Of a stretch of DNA of 64,000 nt, positions 25,812-34,172 are shown one piece after another. Under the pieces are notes generated by a model. It did no database searches and was not told the origin of the DNA. It saw only the letters and a program-made list of their open reading frames with translations. The stretch comes from Ruminococcus sp. YE71. Lineage in GTDB: Bacteria; Bacillota; Clostridia; Oscillospirales; Ruminococcaceae. A program made the position numbers and the translations under genes. How positions within the stretch are numbered: position 1 is the stretch's first letter; each line of letters starts with the position of its first letter. The stretch covers positions 62,001 to 126,000 of the forward strand of contig NZ_FPIR01000001.1 in NCBI RefSeq assembly GCF_900119155.1, written 5' to 3'.

Positions 25812-25860
25812 TAAAAAAGGCACTGCGGACTTGATGTTCGGTCCGCAGCGCCTTTGCTGC
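25812..25860 (-). promoter_or_regulatory. Candidate attenuator in the glnN leader
   Basis: In the transcript, aaaggcgctgcggac (25855-25841) pairs with gtccgcagtgccttt (25830-25816), loop 10 nt, followed by TTTTTTA: an intrinsic terminator between the promoter and the start codon. Overlapping it, gcagc-aaaggc-gctgc (25860-25845) can form an alternative hairpin with a six-base loop that has A at position 1 and G at position 4, the pattern of ANTAR-protein target loops. The two structures exclude each other. The terminator could also serve the upstream spoVT transcript. Confidence 0.6.
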
Positions 25861-25870
25861 TTACAATCGT

Positions 25871-25899
25871 ATTATACACCCATCGGCGGGATTTGTCAA
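25871..25899 (-). promoter_or_regulatory. Consensus promoter of glnN
   Basis: On the minus strand, TTGACA (25894-25899) and TATAAT (25871-25876) are exactly 17 bp apart. The expected start is near 25864, only a few bases before the attenuator. Confidence 0.85.
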
Positions 25900-25994
25900 G
25901 CGGTGAAACGGCTTTTTTTGAATTTCAGCGATTTTACCGAACTTGTCCGTTCGGTGTGAGGATAAATGGGAAATTTTCCATAACTCGGCAGGGC

Positions 25995-26528
25995 TCAGGA
26001 CTCGATCTGACGGCTGAGGAACATGGCGGCGGCTTTTGCGAGCATTACGTGGTTCTCGGTGGCTTCCCTGCCCTCCTCATCCGACACGAACGCCACCGCG
26101 CCTGCCACATCACCTGCCGTGATTATCGGCGTCACGGCGAGTGCGGGGTCGTCAACGCCCTCGATAGGTCTGAGGCGTTTGCCCGCGGTGCTCCTGAAGC
26201 TGTCGCGGCTTTCGAGGAGTTCCTCCAGCGCCGCCGAGATGCGGCGTTCGCGGTACTCGCGCTTATGGGAGCCCGCCGCCGCCACCACATGGTCGCGGTC
26301 GAATATCACCGCCGACGCTCCGCCCAGCTTGCAGATGACCTCGGCGGCTTCCGCGGCGTTTTCCAGCTCGCCCATGGCGCTGTATTTTTTGAAAACTACT
26401 TCGCCGTCGGGGCCTGTGTAGATCTCTAAGGGGTCGCCCTCGCGGATCCTCATGGTGCGGCGGATCTCCTTCGGGATGACTACCCTGCCGAGGTCGTCTA
26501 TGCGTCTTACTATTCCTGTTGCTTTCAT
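25995..26528 (-). CDS. spoVT: Stage V sporulation protein T (AbrB-type regulator)
   Basis: 177 residues, matching SpoVT. The AbrB swapped-hairpin DNA-binding domain is at the N-terminus (GIVRRIDDLGRVVIPKEIRR, then REGDPLEIYT). A GAF-like C-terminal domain (about 55-177) ends in HVMLAKAAAMFLSRQIES. In Bacillus it tunes late forespore genes. The gene indicates sporulation ability or ancestry. Ribosome site CGGAGG. Confidence 0.93.
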   Translation of the reverse strand: MKATGIVRRIDDLGRVVIPKEIRRTMRIREGDPLEIYTGPDGEVVFKKYSAMGELENAAEAAEVICKLGGASAVIFDRDHVVAAAGSHKREYRERRISAALEELLESRDSFRSTAGKRLRPIEGVDDPALAVTPIITAGDVAGAVAFVSDEEGREATENHVMLAKAAAMFLSRQIES

Positions 26529-26779
26529 TTCGCTTACCTCCGAAAAAATTCTTTTGCAGGAATAGTTTGCGCGAAAAATGTTATTTTATACAATTTTTCT
26601 GCTTGGGGAAATTAAAAATGCCGTCTGTGCGGAGCAGGGCGGCGATGTCTTTTTTATTTTATGTAACTGCTGAAACAGGTTCTGAACAAAAGAAAAACAG
26701 GAACGAAATCGTCATTTTGTTCCGAAGGCATTTGTGTATTTTGATATGAGTTATAAAATCGGATTTTTGACTTATGTAC

Positions 26780-26808
26780 TTGAAAGCCGGAATGATTTCA
26801 TGTATAAT
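26780..26808 (+). promoter_or_regulatory. Orphan promoter facing the AT-rich island
   Basis: TTGAAA (26780-26785) and TATAAT (26803-26808) are 17 bp apart on the plus strand, but no plus-strand gene follows; the next coding remnant runs the other way. It may have driven a gene that was split or displaced by the island. The rest of 26529-26888 shows no gene. Confidence 0.5.
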
Positions 26809-26888
26809 TGGTAGAGAAGAAAAAGGCGCCGCTTCTGCAAACGGCGGCGGATATATCTTGTGATTATCTCAAAACGAAAATGCGAGGG

Positions 26889-27296
26889 CTAGCACATATA
26901 CCCGTACTGCGTACCCTTTGATGTGGTGTGCCATACCTTGCGGTTGAATGTGCATCCGCAGGAGCATACCAGAAGCCTGCACCATACGTCCGAAACGGGC
27001 TTCTTGCCATTTTCCTTGCGTCCTGTCTTGTTGGCAGGATTTTTCAGTATCTTGCTTTCCATGATCTCTTGCACCCTGTTGAATTCCTCCAGCGTAACGA
27101 TAGGTTCGTGTCTGCCATCAACTCGCAGACGATCTATCTCACCGAAATTGTTGATCTTCTTCTGCTCAAGAAAGTCGGGTGTGAACTGCTTGTGATACTC
27201 CAGTATGCCAGCGTAGAACGGGTTCTTTAGTATCTTGCTGATGTTGGATTCGTACCACCTGGTCTTAAACTCCTTAAATTTACTTCCGTACATCAA
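26889..27296 (-). pseudogene. Large serine recombinase remnant (middle part only)
   Basis: About 135 residues match the recombinase and zinc-ribbon part of large serine integrases: YESNISKILKNPFYAGILEY, then RHEPIVTLEEFNRVQEIM, then a ribbon CRLLVCSCGCTFNRKVWH and YGYMC followed at once by TAG. The catalytic N-terminal resolvase domain and the C-terminal coiled coil are missing. The upstream end stops abruptly near 27297, where AT-rich sequence of another character begins. It is a broken relic of the enzyme that probably brought in the neighbouring island. Confidence 0.85.
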
Positions 27297-27627
27297 AAAG
27301 AAAAAAGCTATATTTAAAGTATCTGATCAACAGAATTCTCTGGAGTGGAAATACTATGCTTCTGTGGAAAATAAGAAGTATCGTGGTAACTGGCGCTTTG
27401 TTCCGAGGCTGATTGAAGAAAAAGTTACCGAGTTTATATCTCATTTCAGATATATCTTTAATGATATCAACAACAGAACAATAAAAATCAATCTTATCAA
27501 TATGGGCGATTGCAGTGAGTTCTTTATTGGTATAGCACAGTATTTCATTCATGCTATCAAGCGGCATATCTTACTACGCTCACAGATTCATAAAACGTAT
27601 ACAATAGATTCAGTAATAGTAAATTAG
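27297..27627 (+). pseudogene. AT-rich open frame without identified start, probable gene remnant
   Basis: A plus-strand frame is open across 27297-27627 (KAIFKVSDQQNSLEWKYY early, GDCSEFFIGIAQYFI later), about 109 residues. Any upstream Met lies within the antisense of the recombinase relic, so there is no genuine start. The opposite strand is also open, so coding on either strand is unproven. I do not recognise the sequence. It most likely marks the edge of inserted DNA. Confidence 0.35.
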
Positions 27628-27671
27628 ATGAAAATATAGTTTGTATTTGTGCTCAAAATAGACAATCTATA

Positions 27672-27700
27672 TTGATTTTTATTGTTTTCTATGCTATAAT
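27672..27700 (+). promoter_or_regulatory. Promoter of the three-gene island operon
   Basis: TTGATT (27672-27677) and TATAAT (27695-27700), spacer 17 bp, 21 bp before the first start codon. A small palindrome, ataga-caa-tctat (27658-27670), ends next to the -35 and could be an operator. Confidence 0.75.
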
Positions 27701-27721
27701 TAAAGATGAGGAGGTGTAAGC

Positions 27722-28201
27722 ATGAAGAACAAAAAGTTTAAGTTTTTTAGTAAAAGCAATAAGATTGAAACCATTTTTTATGACGAGACCTCTGAGTACT
27801 ATTCTTTTTTGAAAAATCAATTTGATCAAGGGTATCGGCAAGTAATTATTTCTACATCTTTGATCATATCTTTGTTAAAAGAACTATCAACTCGCTATGG
27901 AATGCAGGTGTACAAAATAGAATTCAATGAAGATGATGAAGAACTCGCCGAGGAAATGAGTCAATTTATTCAATCAATTCAAAAGAATCCAGCTTACATC
28001 TGCTTATTGTGTGAGCGACTTGAGTTTCTATCAGATGATTCTTCTATCGATATCAGTAGGATTTCTTTTAAAGGTAAAATAGAAACAATACATGTTGATA
28101 TAAAAATACAATCAAATGGTATTGTTATAGTTAATGAAGAAGCTCATAATATTGTTGATAGTATAATTAAGCCAATGGTAGAGCGAGGGGTATTCGGATG
28201 A
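27722..28201 (+). CDS. Unrecognised island protein A
   Basis: 159 residues, start 7 nt after AGGAGG. No signal peptide or membrane segment. The N-terminal half is mixed alpha/beta with a basic start (KNKKFKFFSKSNK) and an acidic helix near 75-90 (FNEDDEELAEEM). The C-terminal half has regular beta strands (FKGKIETIHVDIKIQ, NGIVIVNEEA) and a last helix. I do not recognise the family. Base composition and codons are far more A/T-rich than the chromosome on either side. It overlaps the next gene by 4 bp (ATGA), so the three products are probably made in fixed ratio. Confidence 0.78.
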   Translation: MKNKKFKFFSKSNKIETIFYDETSEYYSFLKNQFDQGYRQVIISTSLIISLLKELSTRYGMQVYKIEFNEDDEELAEEMSQFIQSIQKNPAYICLLCERLEFLSDDSSIDISRISFKGKIETIHVDIKIQSNGIVIVNEEAHNIVDSIIKPMVERGVFG

Positions 28202-28830
28202 TTTCAAATACTCTGAGATTCTTATCTAAACTATTAAAGATTTTAATGCCGTTTTTGAGTGCATTTGTCGGAATAAAGCTTTTTTATACTTATAATATCT
28301 TTGAAAAGCTTATTTCTGATCCGGACATAGCAAATGATGTTGGTATTTCTGTTTATTTTGCTTCATCAGAGATAGTGCTAAATTGTATAGCAAACTTTTT
28401 TGAAACAAAAATAAAAAAACAAAGAATAGAAGTTGTTTTTTACCGGGGAAAAGAAAATCCCAGTATTATGAATACTCCAACTTTAAGGATTAATGGTACA
28501 AATCCAGAAAGAATTAAAGTTGATATTAGTGTATCAGCTTATCAGAGCAAATGCAAAGAACTGAGGATTATAAGTTCTGCATCACCGTTTTACACTATGC
28601 AATTATCCAACCCAAGTAATGTCGCAGGAATTGATTCCAATGGAAATTTTGTTGCTTACATAGACAAAATGTTTAATGCTCAAGCTGCAATTAATACAAA
28701 AATCAGTTTGGACATAATGCTTATCAAAAATCAAGACGTTCAAGTCAAATCCGAATTATGTTGTGAATTGAATAAAAACAAAGTTTTTACTGAGTTTACC
28801 TCTAATAAAGCAATAATAGAAATAAGGTGA
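28198..28830 (+). CDS. Unrecognised island protein B, two membrane segments plus beta-rich domain
   Basis: 210 residues. Two hydrophobic stretches near the N-terminus (about 8-32, FLSKLLKILMPFLSAFVGIK, and a weaker one about 48-66) are followed by a basic patch (ETKIKKQRIE). About 140 residues of beta-rich character then follow (IKVDISVSAYQSK, KISLDIMLIKNQDVQVKSE), probably soluble. The layout suggests a membrane-anchored component. No known family is recognised. It overlaps both neighbours, by ATGA and GTGA. Confidence 0.76.
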   Translation: MISNTLRFLSKLLKILMPFLSAFVGIKLFYTYNIFEKLISDPDIANDVGISVYFASSEIVLNCIANFFETKIKKQRIEVVFYRGKENPSIMNTPTLRINGTNPERIKVDISVSAYQSKCKELRIISSASPFYTMQLSNPSNVAGIDSNGNFVAYIDKMFNAQAAINTKISLDIMLIKNQDVQVKSELCCELNKNKVFTEFTSNKAIIEIR

Positions 28831-29744
28831 AATATGTGTCAACCACAAAATGGAAAGATAATAAAACATCTAACATTAACGAAGCAATTTCTTTACTAAC
28901 TGACGAGATTTCTGATGATGATAACGGTAATGGTATATCAAGAAGAAATTGGAGAATAGAAAAATGTTTTCAAGAAAATTTGACGGCTTCATTTCTAAAA
29001 ACAGATGTAGAATATAATCTTATAAGTTTCTCATATGACAAAGTATCCAATACTGGTTCAGAAGAGAATAATGTACCTCAATCTGGATTTATTGTAGTAT
29101 ATACAACAGGTATAGGTGTAAATTATATCATCAACAAGAAATCTGATGCGAAAATAGTTTTGCGAAAAATGCTTTCATATAGCGGAAAAAATGAATTAGA
29201 TAATACTACATTTAATCTTAACAGTGATTTCTTTTTGTGGTTAGTAAATAGAATATATTATACGAATAACGCCATTGATGTTAACGAAGATGAATTATGC
29301 ATTAATGCAATAAAAGCTTTTCAAGGTGATACAGAAGATAGTCAAACCAAGTTATCCGCTTCTGGCGAATCAGTAATTAACGTTATAAGTGCATTGTCTT
29401 TTTTCTTGGAAAGCAGGCAATTAAATAAAGTCTCAATAGAATTAAGCTATGGAAGTCACACTAAAATCGATGTTAGTATTAGGCGTGATGTTTTAGACGT
29501 GGATCTTTTATCGTATATAGGCGATTTTGATAACGACGAACCTGATGAGATGAAAGCAAAATTAAATCTATTGGTATTTTTAGAAATTATTCCTTTATTA
29601 ATTCAAGAATATCAAACTGACAAAGAAAACGAAGAATGGAATAATAAATGTTATCTTGATTTTATTTCCGATGTAGCAGATACAATAGCGGATAAAATTG
29701 AAAAGAAAAAGGAATCCTTATTAGATTCTAAGAGTGATAGCTAA
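28827..29744 (+). CDS. Unrecognised island protein C
   Basis: 305 residues from the GTG at 28827, which overlaps the previous stop (GTGA). A second GTG at 28836 also lies well placed after AAGGTG and cannot be excluded. The protein is acidic and soluble. An N-terminal part is rich in Asn/Asp, a central stretch has WLVNRIYYTNN, and a C-terminal domain has strands KVSIELSYGSHTKIDVSI and a helix LLVFLEIIPLLIQEY, ending in a Lys/Glu-rich tail. The strand pattern recalls the end of protein A, but homology cannot be shown by eye. No catalytic motif is evident. Confidence 0.76.
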   Translation: MKYVSTTKWKDNKTSNINEAISLLTDEISDDDNGNGISRRNWRIEKCFQENLTASFLKTDVEYNLISFSYDKVSNTGSEENNVPQSGFIVVYTTGIGVNYIINKKSDAKIVLRKMLSYSGKNELDNTTFNLNSDFFLWLVNRIYYTNNAIDVNEDELCINAIKAFQGDTEDSQTKLSASGESVINVISALSFFLESRQLNKVSIELSYGSHTKIDVSIRRDVLDVDLLSYIGDFDNDEPDEMKAKLNLLVFLEIIPLLIQEYQTDKENEEWNNKCYLDFISDVADTIADKIEKKKESLLDSKSDS

Positions 29745-29801
29745 TATTATTTATATTTTGTTGTCATTTCAATAATAACATCTTTCACGCTTAGAAATAC
29801 T

Positions 29802-29833
29802 CAAGGCAGCCTAAGGCTGTCTTGTATTTTTTT
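29802..29833 (+). terminator. Terminator of the island operon
   Basis: caaggcagcc (29802-29811) pairs with ggctgtcttg (29815-29824), one G-U, loop taa, then tattttttt. Confidence 0.85.
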
Positions 29834-29840
29834 CGTAAAC

Positions 29841-29878
29841 AAAAAAGGCTCTCACAGCCGATGAACTGTGAGAGCCTT
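29841..29878 (-). terminator. ppdK terminator
   Basis: A perfect 13-bp stem, aaggctctcacag (29845-29857) and ctgtgagagcctt (29866-29878). On the minus strand the stem is followed by a run of T. It could also act on the plus strand (ttattatt). Confidence 0.85.
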
Positions 29879-30027
29879 ATTATTAACTATTCTATCAGCT
29901 CAGACATACACGTTTACACGGATGTCACGCCAATTATGGAATTCACGCTTCTCGGACTTAGCTTTGAAGTACTTCTCTGCATCGCCCTGAAACAGCGTAA
30001 AATCGCCGATTTTGAGATAGTCGTGAA

Positions 30028-32655
30028 TTACTTTCCTTCGTTGATTGCAGCCTGAGCAGCAGCCAGTCTTGCGATCGGCACTCTGAACGGCGAGCAGGAT
30101 ACATAATCCAGACCGATCTTGTGGCAGAACTCAACGGATGTCGGGTCGCCGCCGTGCTCACCGCAGATACCGCAGTGGAGAGCGTTGTTTACAGGCTTGC
30201 CGAGGTCGATAGCCATCTTCATCAGCTTGCCAACACCGGTGGTGTCAAGCTTAGCGAACGGATCGTTCTCGTAGATCTTGCTGTCGTAGTAAGCTCCAAG
30301 GAACTTGCCGGCGTCGTCTCTCGAGAAGCCGAAGGTCATCTGAGTCAGGTCGTTAGTACCGAAGCAGAAGAAGTCAGCTTCCTTAGCGATCTCGTCAGCA
30401 GTCAGAGCAGCTCTCGGGATCTCGATCATGGTACCAACTTCGTAAGTCAGATCGGAACCGGCCTCAGCGATAACAGCGTCAGCGGTCTCAACAACGATCT
30501 TCTTAACGAACTTGAACTCCTTGACCTCGCCTACCAGCGGGATCATGATCTCGGGCTTAACGTTCCAGTCGGGGTGAGCCTTCTTAACGTTGATAGCAGC
30601 CTTGATAACAGCCTTAGTCTGCATCTTAGCGATCTCAGGATAGGTTACAGTCAGACGGCAGCCACGGTGACCCATCATCGGGTTGAACTCGTGGAGGGAA
30701 GCGATGATAGCCTTGATGTCAGCAACGCTCTTGCCCTGTGCGTCAGCCAGTGCCTTGATGTCGTCCTCTTCGGTCGGAACGAACTCGTGGAGAGGCGGAT
30801 CGAGGAATCTGATGGTTACAGGATTGCCCTCGAGAGCCTCGTACAGAGCCTCGAAGTCGCCCTGCTGCATCGGCTCGATCTTAGCGAGTGCAGCTTCTCT
30901 CTCTTCAACGGTATCAGCGCAGATCATCTCTCTGAATGCTGCGATTCTGGAGGGCTCGAAGAACATATGCTCGGTTCTGCAAAGACCGATACCCTCAGCG
31001 CCGAGCTCTCTTGCCTTCTTAGCGTCAGCAGGAGTATCAGCGTTGGTTCTTACCTTGAGCTTTCTGTACTTGTCAGCCCAAGCCATGATCCTGCCGAACT
31101 CGCCTGCGATCTGAGCGTCAACGGTCGGGATGATGCCGTCATAGATGTTACCGGTGGAACCATCGATCGAGAGGTAGTCGCCCTCGTGATACTCCTTGCC
31201 GGAGAGAGTGAACTTCTTGTTAGCTTCGTCCATGTTGATGTCGGAGCAGCCGGATACGCAGCAGGTACCCATACCACGGGCAACAACAGCAGCGTGAGAG
31301 GTCATACCGCCGCGGACAGTCAGGATACCCTGAGCAGCCTTCATACCGGTGATGTCCTCAGGAGAGGTCTCAAGACGAACGAGAACTACCTTCTCGCCCT
31401 TAGCGTTCCAAGCCTCAGCGTCGTCAGCGGTGAATACGATCTTACCGCAAGCAGCTCCGGGGGAAGCGCCCAGACCCTTACCAACAGGGGTAGCAGCCTT
31501 GAGTGCCTTAGCGTCGAACTGCGGGTGGAGCAGAGTGTCGAGGTTACGAGGATCGATCATTGCAACTGCCTCTTCCTCGCTCTTCATACCCTCGTCAACG
31601 AGGTCGCAAGCGATCTTGAGAGCAGCCTGAGCGGTTCTCTTACCGTTTCTGCACTGGAGCATGAACAGCTTCTTGTTCTCAACAGTGAACTCCATATCCT
31701 GCATATCGTGATAGTGGCTCTCGAGGATGTCGCAAACCTTTACGAACTCTGCGTAAGCCTCGGGGAACTCCTGCTCCATCTGAGTGATAGGCATAGGAGT
31801 ACGAACGCCTGCAACAACGTCCTCGCCCTGAGCGTTCTTGAGGAACTCGCCCATGAGCTTCTTCTCGCCGGTAGCAGGGTCTCTGGTGAATGCAACGCCG
31901 GTACCGCAGTCGTCACCCATGTTGCCGAATGCCATAGCCTGTACGTTTACAGCGGTGCCCCAGCTGAACGGGATGTCGTTGTCACGTCTGTAAACGTTAG
32001 CTCTCGGGTTGTCCCAGCTTCTGAATACAGCCTTGATAGCGCCAACGAGCTGCTCCTTAGGATCCTCGGGGAAGTCTGCGCCGATCTTAGCCTTGTACTC
32101 AGCCTTGAACTGGTTAGCGAGCTCCTTGAGGTCGTCAGCGTTCAGCTCAACGTCCTGCTTAACGCCTCTGTCAGCCTTCATCTTGTCGATAAGCTCTTCA
32201 AAGTACTTCTTGCCGACTTCCATAACAACGTCGGAGTACATCTGGATAAATCTTCTGTAGCAGTCATAAGCCCATCTTGCGTTGCCGGACTTAGCAGCGA
32301 TGGTCTCAACAACAGTCTCGTTCAGACCGAGGTTAAGAATGGTGTCCATCATGCCGGGCATGGAAGCGCGGGCACCCGAACGAACGGAAACGAGAAGCGG
32401 ATTCTCCTTATCGCCGAACTTCTTGCCGGTGATCTCCTCCATCTTTACGATGTACTCGTTGATCTCTGCAAGGATCTCGTCGCTGATGCCGCCGTCCTCA
32501 TAGTACTGAGTGCAAGCCTCGGTAGTGATGGTGAAGCCCTGAGGAACAGGGAGACCGATGTTGGTCATCTCAGCGAGGTTAGCACCCTTACCGCCGAGAA
32601 GCTCTCTCATGGTAGCGTTACCCTCTTTGAACAGATAACAATACTTCTTTGCCAT
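30028..32655 (-). CDS. ppdK: Pyruvate, phosphate dikinase
   Basis: 875 residues from the ATG at 32655, 9 nt after GGAGG; an upstream in-frame codon at 32670 precedes the ribosome site and is rejected. The ATP-grasp N-terminal domain (FKEGNATMRELLGGKGANLAEM, then VRSGARASMPGMMDTILNLG) is followed by the swivelling phosphohistidine domain with GGMTSHAAVVARGMGTCC, His454, and the C-terminal PEP/pyruvate barrel (GLCRTEHMFF, FCFGTNDLTQMT). It interconverts pyruvate, ATP and Pi with PEP, AMP and PPi. It is central to PPi-linked glycolysis or gluconeogenesis in clostridia. Highly expressed codons. Monocistronic. Confidence 0.98.
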   Translation of the reverse strand: MAKKYCYLFKEGNATMRELLGGKGANLAEMTNIGLPVPQGFTITTEACTQYYEDGGISDEILAEINEYIVKMEEITGKKFGDKENPLLVSVRSGARASMPGMMDTILNLGLNETVVETIAAKSGNARWAYDCYRRFIQMYSDVVMEVGKKYFEELIDKMKADRGVKQDVELNADDLKELANQFKAEYKAKIGADFPEDPKEQLVGAIKAVFRSWDNPRANVYRRDNDIPFSWGTAVNVQAMAFGNMGDDCGTGVAFTRDPATGEKKLMGEFLKNAQGEDVVAGVRTPMPITQMEQEFPEAYAEFVKVCDILESHYHDMQDMEFTVENKKLFMLQCRNGKRTAQAALKIACDLVDEGMKSEEEAVAMIDPRNLDTLLHPQFDAKALKAATPVGKGLGASPGAACGKIVFTADDAEAWNAKGEKVVLVRLETSPEDITGMKAAQGILTVRGGMTSHAAVVARGMGTCCVSGCSDINMDEANKKFTLSGKEYHEGDYLSIDGSTGNIYDGIIPTVDAQIAGEFGRIMAWADKYRKLKVRTNADTPADAKKARELGAEGIGLCRTEHMFFEPSRIAAFREMICADTVEEREAALAKIEPMQQGDFEALYEALEGNPVTIRFLDPPLHEFVPTEEDDIKALADAQGKSVADIKAIIASLHEFNPMMGHRGCRLTVTYPEIAKMQTKAVIKAAINVKKAHPDWNVKPEIMIPLVGEVKEFKFVKKIVVETADAVIAEAGSDLTYEVGTMIEIPRAALTADEIAKEADFFCFGTNDLTQMTFGFSRDDAGKFLGAYYDSKIYENDPFAKLDTTGVGKLMKMAIDLGKPVNNALHCGICGEHGGDPTSVEFCHKIGLDYVSCSPFRVPIARLAAAQAAINEGK

Positions 32656-32719
32656 TGGTAATTCCTCCAATATAAATTTTTGACATACTTAAAGATGAGC
32701 GCACAAGCCGCACGCCACC

Positions 32720-32783
32720 TGCCCGAACATTTTCGGGCACACTGTCACATATAAATTATAACATATTAGTTTCCAAATTTCCA
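32720..32783 (-). promoter_or_regulatory. ppdK promoter and leader hairpin
   Basis: TATAAT on the minus strand at 32755-32760 with a weak -35 TGGAAA (32778-32783, spacer 17). The leader holds a stem tgcccgaa/ttcgggca (32720-32739) with a 4-nt loop, which may stabilise the RNA. Confidence 0.6.
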
Positions 32784-32931
32784 TAGTTTTCATGAAATTT
32801 TCAGCTTGTAATACTGCACAATTTTTCTCCAAGTTTTTTGTGCAGTTTTCTTGCAATCTGACGACATCTGCCGTTTTTTGCGCTCCCGACCACAAAATAT
32901 GGTATTTTTCCGCTGTATCGAAACAAATAAC

Positions 32932-32960
32932 TTGACAAAATTTTAAAAGAGTGATATAAT
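32932..32960 (+). promoter_or_regulatory. Consensus promoter of the cation diffusion facilitator gene
   Basis: TTGACA (32932-32937) and TATAAT (32955-32960), spacer 17 bp. The start point near 32967 rules out an in-frame ATG at 32959 as the protein start. Confidence 0.87.
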
Positions 32961-33012
32961 GTATTTTACTCAATCTAATTTGGCAAAACTGACCGAAAGA
33001 GGACGTGAACAT

Positions 33013-34116
33013 ATGGACCGCACAAAAGAAATAGTGAAGGTCAGCATCATCGGCGTGTGCGTGAACGTCGCACTCGCGTCATTCAAAACCGCAGTAGGTC
33101 TTGCGGCGCGTTCGACAGCCGTTCTTCTCGACGCCGTCAACAACCTCAGCGATGTGCTGTCCTCGGTCATCACGATAGTCGGCACAAAGCTCGCAGGCCG
33201 CGGCGCAGACCGTGAACACCCCTACGGACACGGCAGGGTCGAGTACATCACCTCGGCGATAGTGTCCATCGTGGTCATCACCGCAGGTCTCGTTTCTTTA
33301 AAGGAATCGGTCGTGAAGATAATCAGGCCTGTCGAGCCGAAATTCACGGCGGTCTCGGCAGCCGTCATCGCCGCCGCCGTTATCACAAAGATATTCCTCG
33401 GAAGGTTCTACATTTCAAAAAGCCGCAAACTCAGCTCGACCACCCTCAAAGCATCGGGCGCGGACGCTCTCGGCGACGCGGTCATCACGGGCGCGACCCT
33501 CATCTCCGCCCTGATAAATATGGCGTGCGGACTGAACCTTGAGGGATGGCTCGGCGTCATCATCTCGCTGTTCATCCTGAAGGCAGGCTACGAGATGATA
33601 CGCGAGACTTTCGACAGCATCATCGGCGTCCGTGCCGACGCCGAACTCACCGACCTCATAAAGCAGAGGCTCTGCTCCTACGAGGAAGTGCGCGGAGCCT
33701 ATGACCTCATCCTGCACAGCTACGGCCCTGCCGAATCCTTCGGTTCGGTACACCTCGAACTCTGCGACAACATGACCGTCCGTGAGCTGGACGCGCTGAC
33801 CCGCCGCATCGTTCCCGACATCTACGCCGAAACGGGCGTGCTGCTGACGATAGGCGTTTACGCCGCCAACAACTCCGACGAGGAGTCCATCGAGATAAAC
33901 AACGCCGTCCGCGAAGAGACCGCCAAGTATCCGCAGATAACCCAGCTGCACGGCTTCTACGCCGACAGCACCTCGAAGCACTGTTCCTTCGACCTGATGT
34001 TCGACTACTCCGAGCCGAACAAGACACAGCTCGCCGAAAGCATCCGCGGCGCTCTTTCAGAGCGTTTTCCCGAGTATACTTTCTACATTAACATCGACCG
34101 TGATTTTTCGGAATGA
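33013..34116 (+). CDS. Cation diffusion facilitator family metal transporter
   Basis: 367 residues from the ATG at 33013, preceded by AGAGGA and downstream of the mapped promoter. Six membrane helices (about 12-205) are followed by a cytoplasmic region of about 160 residues, longer than the usual single domain. Metal-site residues are in helix 2 (LLDAVNNLSDVLSS) and helix 5 (GADALGDAVITG, DxxxD), with the family block HPYGHGRVEY between helices 2 and 3. The DxxxD rather than HxxxD form of site A points to Mn/Fe/Co or mixed specificity rather than zinc only (inference). It exports divalent cations in exchange for protons. Divergent from ppdK. Confidence 0.92.
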   Translation: MDRTKEIVKVSIIGVCVNVALASFKTAVGLAARSTAVLLDAVNNLSDVLSSVITIVGTKLAGRGADREHPYGHGRVEYITSAIVSIVVITAGLVSLKESVVKIIRPVEPKFTAVSAAVIAAAVITKIFLGRFYISKSRKLSSTTLKASGADALGDAVITGATLISALINMACGLNLEGWLGVIISLFILKAGYEMIRETFDSIIGVRADAELTDLIKQRLCSYEEVRGAYDLILHSYGPAESFGSVHLELCDNMTVRELDALTRRIVPDIYAETGVLLTIGVYAANNSDEESIEINNAVREETAKYPQITQLHGFYADSTSKHCSFDLMFDYSEPNKTQLAESIRGALSERFPEYTFYINIDRDFSE

Positions 34117-34117
34117 C

Positions 34118-34154
34118 ATCGAGCCGCTCTCTTACGAAAAGAGGGCGGCTCGAT
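34118..34154. terminator. Hairpin terminator between convergent transcripts
   Basis: atcgagccgctctc (34118-34131) pairs with gagggcggctcgat (34141-34154), one G-U, with tcggtttt after it. It separates the metal transporter gene from the end of the glycosylation operon. Confidence 0.8.
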
Positions 34155-34172
34155 TCGGTTTTCCGAGGCTTA

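Noticed and set aside
30121-32661. 846-codon plus-strand open frame
   Set aside because: It lies entirely antisense to ppdK; codon bias of the real gene (few stop complements) creates it, and the translation has no domain character.
32959-33012. N-terminal extension of the metal transporter from an upstream ATG
   Set aside because: That ATG overlaps the -10 hexamer, so it would not be transcribed.
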